Assembly: GCA_903881565.1 (NCBI GenBank)
Contig: CAIRTR010000302.1
Coordinates: 1-36,061, forward strand
DNA: 36,061 nucleotides
Reading direction: 5' to 3'
Source: Oligoflexia bacterium
Lineage (GTDB): Bacteria; Bdellovibrionota; UBA1018
Shown here: one piece after another, positions 34,462 through 36,061 of the stretch
How positions within the stretch are numbered: position 1 is the first letter of the stretch
How the letters are laid out: each line of letters begins with the position of its first letter
The notes under the pieces: generated by a model
Database searches by the model: none
Told to the model about the DNA's origin: nothing
What the model saw: the letters and a program-made list of their open reading frames with translations, nothing else
Made by a program: the position numbers and the translations under genes

Positions 34462-34698
34462 TTAGATAGCTTTCTTGAAACGCCGAAGGCCATCCGCAAT
34501 CAATAGGCGCATAAAAACTTGGTAAGGAAGGCCCTTGTCGAGCGCCACGGACTTAAGTTCCCTTAGCAGCTCTTCTTCTAGCGCAATGCTGGTCGGCTTA
34601 CGCCTTGCGCCCTTTAAGCGTTTCATGCCCTCAATGATGGCTTTGGTATCAAAGTCGACGGTGTCGTATTCTTTAAGTTTCTTTGCGTAAGTTTTCAT
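34462..34698 (-). CDS. brnA: BrnA-like antitoxin
   Basis: Second gene of a BrnT/BrnA type II toxin-antitoxin pair, 78 residues. The N-terminal half is charged (KTYAKKLKEYDTVDFDTK) and the C-terminal half is a ribbon-helix-helix-like DNA-binding segment (PTSIALEEELLRELKSVA then GLPYQVFMRLLIADGLRRF). BrnA neutralises BrnT and represses the shared promoter. ATG 34698 is preceded by AGGAAAAGAG. It overlaps the toxin gene by 26 bases. It is longer at the front than the bare RHH domain, as is usual for BrnA. Confidence 0.8.
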   Translation of the reverse strand: MKTYAKKLKEYDTVDFDTKAIIEGMKRLKGARRKPTSIALEEELLRELKSVALDKGLPYQVFMRLLIADGLRRFKKAI

Positions 34699-35017
34699 AA
34701 AGTCTCTTTTCCTTTTGATTTGCGACTCTTGTACTGATCGCTCTGACTCGTCCTTCACGAATCGTAAAAACAATCGAAACGATTCTTCCCTCAGTTGATG
34801 GACCCACAATACAAAGGCGTTCCTCTCTCACTTGCGGACTAATCTGTCGTCCGATGGGGATGGCCATCCCGATATAAAACACAGATTCGACTTCGTCCGG
34901 CAACACGCCGTGCTTTACCGCGCTCTTTGATAAATTGCCGGCGTCCCACTCGAATTCAACGTTCTGAGCTTGAATTAGCCAATAATAGAGCCAAGCTATA
35001 AACTCAAATTGTCCCAT
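34673..35017 (-). CDS. brnT: BrnT-like toxin
   Basis: Ribonuclease toxin of the BrnT (RelE-fold) family, 114 residues. The family core is FEWDAGNLSKSAVKHGV, then DEVESVF, and later REERLCIVG, IVSIVFTIREGRVRAISTRVANQKE with the conserved Arg/Ser/Arg residues (RAISTR) and E. BrnT proteins normally start near the FEWD motif. Here about 19 extra residues (IAWLYYWLIQ) precede it, hydrophobic and unusual. No in-frame start codon lies closer, so ATG 35017 stands. Its promoter puts the transcription start at about that codon. It overlaps brnA by 26 bases. Confidence 0.82.
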   Translation of the reverse strand: MGQFEFIAWLYYWLIQAQNVEFEWDAGNLSKSAVKHGVLPDEVESVFYIGMAIPIGRQISPQVREERLCIVGPSTEGRIVSIVFTIREGRVRAISTRVANQKEKRLYENLRKET

Positions 35018-35024
35018 CTATTAC

Positions 35025-35054
35025 ACTATAGTACACTATACTAGTGATTGTCAA
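35025..35054 (-). promoter_or_regulatory. brnTA promoter/operator, predicted leaderless
   Basis: On minus, perfect -35 TTGACA (35054-35049), 18-base spacer, -10 TATAGT (35030-35025). The start codon A is at 35017, about 7 bases past the -10, where transcription would begin, so the mRNA would be leaderless. TATAGTGTA occurs twice in tandem here (a nine-base repeat), and CTAGTATAG is partly symmetric. These are likely BrnA operator sites. Confidence 0.6.
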
Positions 35055-35058
35055 CGCT

Positions 35059-35079
35059 AAGGGGATCCGACCCCTTTTT
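35059..35079 (+). terminator. GC hairpin with T tract
   Basis: AAGGGG (35059-35064), loop ATCCGA, CCCCTT (35071-35076), then TTT. It is intrinsic-terminator-like on plus, but no intact plus-strand gene lies just upstream. It may protect the brnT promoter from read-through or be the tail of a lost gene. Its right arm is the first part of repeat copy B. Confidence 0.45.
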
Positions 35080-35136
35080 GATGCTGGGTGCGTTAAAGGG
35101 GGCTGAGGTGTTTACAATATTAGTGGTCATATAACC
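35071..35136 (+). repeat. direct repeat copy B (66 bp)
   Basis: Second copy of the element at 33894-33959. It keeps the TGATG start context and reads MLGALKGAEVFTILVVI from ATG 35081 before a TAA in the palindrome. After GGTCATATAACC similarity persists weakly (GATCTGTTT against AATATGTTT) and then ends. Confidence 0.85.
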
Positions 35137-35545
35137 GATCTGTTTTTCATTTCGTCAAAGATATGAAAATCACGTTTTACGTTCCATGCCTTTGCAAAAC
35201 TTGCATAGGCCAAACGCGCAAGCTCTGTCGGTGTCAAATCTCTGTTTTGATTAAGCGTCGTCGCAGGGTCAAGTTTGGTACTTGCAGTGCCGTTCCGATA
35301 AAGCGCTCGTCACTTGATTGCCATTGGGATATCGCCTCCCAAAATCGACGCACTTTTTCGTTTTCAATGAGCGACACGATCTTGGACAAGCGATCCAAAT
35401 TAATGAGTCTCCCGTGGACCTCAATCCAATCTGTGAGGAGTCCAAGCACCCGATAATCCTCATCGCAAATCCCCTCGATTGAGGCCGAAAAAAGTACGTC
35501 TTCGATGTTGAAAAAATTCTTTGATGACTCCCTTGCGCTTTTCCC
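35127..35545 (-). pseudogene. frameshifted gene remnant of unknown family
   Basis: Two minus-strand frames join into one plausible protein. The upstream part runs from about 35540 to 35290 (FFNIEDVLFSASIEGICDED then YRVLGLLTDWIEVHGRLINL and IENEKVRRFWEAISQWQSSD). The downstream part is shifted by one base (TTLNQNRDLTPTELARLAYA then SFAKAWNVKRDFHIFDEM) and stops at 35127. Neither part has a start codon with a ribosome site, and the front end meets the TAA of the repeat protein in the same frame. So both ends look cut, and one indel near 35234-35300 breaks the middle. The family is not recognised. It fills most of the stretch without an intact gene at 35018-35545. Confidence 0.55.
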
Positions 35546-36061
35546 TTAAGGCGAAGTCACCACGCCGTTATCGCTAGAACTCAGTCCCGATACCGCGACA
35601 AATTTATGATTGCCAAAGACAATCCCATACCAAGCCCCAGAACTTCGAGAAAGGGTCCTGGCCGTCCACGTGATACCATCGGGTGAAGTCGCTGCTTTAT
35701 CTCCATTGTGAGTGAGTGTGACAAAGGTTCCGTCACCGTAGGCTACTGAGACCCAAGTATCGGAACTCGGCAGATTCCGCATGGTCCAGTTTATGCCATC
35801 TGGCGAGCTTGCCGCGCACCCGACTGATGGACCGCAGGCTTCGGACGTAGTCGCAACAAACATCCCGTTACCGTAGGTGATGGCATTCCAAGTCAAATTG
35901 GAGGGGAGCGTGCGATCCACCCACGTTGTGCCATCGACTGAAGTGGTCACTTTAGTTGAATGTCCGCCAAGAACCGCAAAAACGCCTCCGCCAAAAGTGG
36001 CCGCATTCCAGGCGCCTGTGGTGGGCATGTCGTGCTCCGTCCACGTTACGCCGTCCGGCGA
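35546..36061 (-). CDS. propeller-like repeat protein (5' end outside window, ends mid-repeat)
   Basis: Open to the right edge (reads SPDGVTWTEHDMPTTG from 36061), so the start lies outside. Units of about 40-48 residues repeat the pattern W-x-x-(V/I/A)-x-(Y/F)-G-x-G-x-F-V-A, then a SPDG-x-x-W-T and a loop ending RTLPS. Four units are visible. This resembles BNR/sialidase-type beta-propeller blades found in large secreted or cell-surface proteins. The last unit stops at GVVTSP, exactly where DG-x-x-W should follow, and the TAA is followed in frame by the remnant described above. The C-terminus therefore looks truncated by rearrangement. Confidence 0.75.
   Translation of the reverse strand, partial: SPDGVTWTEHDMPTTGAWNAATFGGGVFAVLGGHSTKVTTSVDGTTWVDRTLPSNLTWNAITYGNGMFVATTSEACGPSVGCAASSPDGINWTMRNLPSSDTWVSVAYGDGTFVTLTHNGDKAATSPDGITWTARTLSRSSGAWYGIVFGNHKFVAVSGLSSSDNGVVTSP

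Noticed and set aside
34107-34499. 130-residue minus-strand frame opposite the winged-helix remnant.
   Set aside because: Composition looks like an antisense shadow; no ribosome site and no domain.
1-36061. CRISPR array, prophage, insertion sequence, rRNA, replication origin.
   Set aside because: No regular short repeats with spacers, no phage structural or transposase genes, no rRNA and no DnaA-box cluster were seen.

Overview
The window looks like chromosomal DNA of a Gram-negative bacterium, most likely a member of the Bdellovibrionota or a near relative. This is an inference from many large secreted proteins without obvious homologues, a Flp-type pilin, a leader resembling a sigma-28 promoter in front of one secreted protein, and tight NTGA-coupled operons. 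Nothing here proves the taxonomy. There is no prophage, insertion sequence, CRISPR array or rRNA. Both edges cut genes: a PIF1-type helicase on the left and a propeller-like repeat protein on the right.

Left part (1-8.7 kb): helicase, a YjbQ-family protein, tRNA-Arg(ACG), a secreted L,D-transpeptidase, a small Flp-like pilin, a TlpA-type thioredoxin coupled to a PAP2-type membrane enzyme, then hutU-hutI (histidine degradation, with no hutH in the window). Divergent from hutU is an AAA_14/DUF4143 ATPase. The spacer between them carries three copies of one half-site, two of them forming a 15-bp perfect inverted repeat.

Middle part (8.7-24.8 kb) is the most unusual. It has a 1134-residue secreted protein of unknown function behind a good sigma-28-like promoter, a lipoprotein with a degenerate M23-like domain, a secreted protein with a papain/transglutaminase-like Cys-His-Asp set, two GNAT-type proteins facing apart, and a four-gene operon. 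That operon encodes an unknown secreted protein, a B12-binding radical SAM enzyme, an MMPL/RND exporter and a second, membrane-anchored B12-binding radical SAM enzyme. All its internal junctions are 4-base NTGA overlaps and two genes start with TTG. The likely theme is modification and export of a lipid or other small hydrophobic molecule; the product is unknown. Two more secreted proteins follow, one transglutaminase-like.

Right part (25-33.9 kb): a PilZ-domain protein, then a complete xanthine dehydrogenase operon (Mo subunit, 2Fe-2S subunit, FAD subunit, XdhC-type maturation factor, MobA/MocA-type nucleotidyltransferase), then leuS and a divergent MnmD-like methyltransferase. Together with hutUI the xdh operon points to scavenging of purines and histidine, which would suit a cell feeding on other cells, but free-living soil bacteria carry the same genes.

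Right end (33.9-36.06 kb) is a small accessory patch. It has a broken winged-helix gene, a 66-bp direct repeat of its 5' end, small decayed ORFs, a BrnT/BrnA toxin-antitoxin pair whose promoter places the start codon at about +1, a frameshifted pseudogene, and a repeat protein that stops in mid-repeat.
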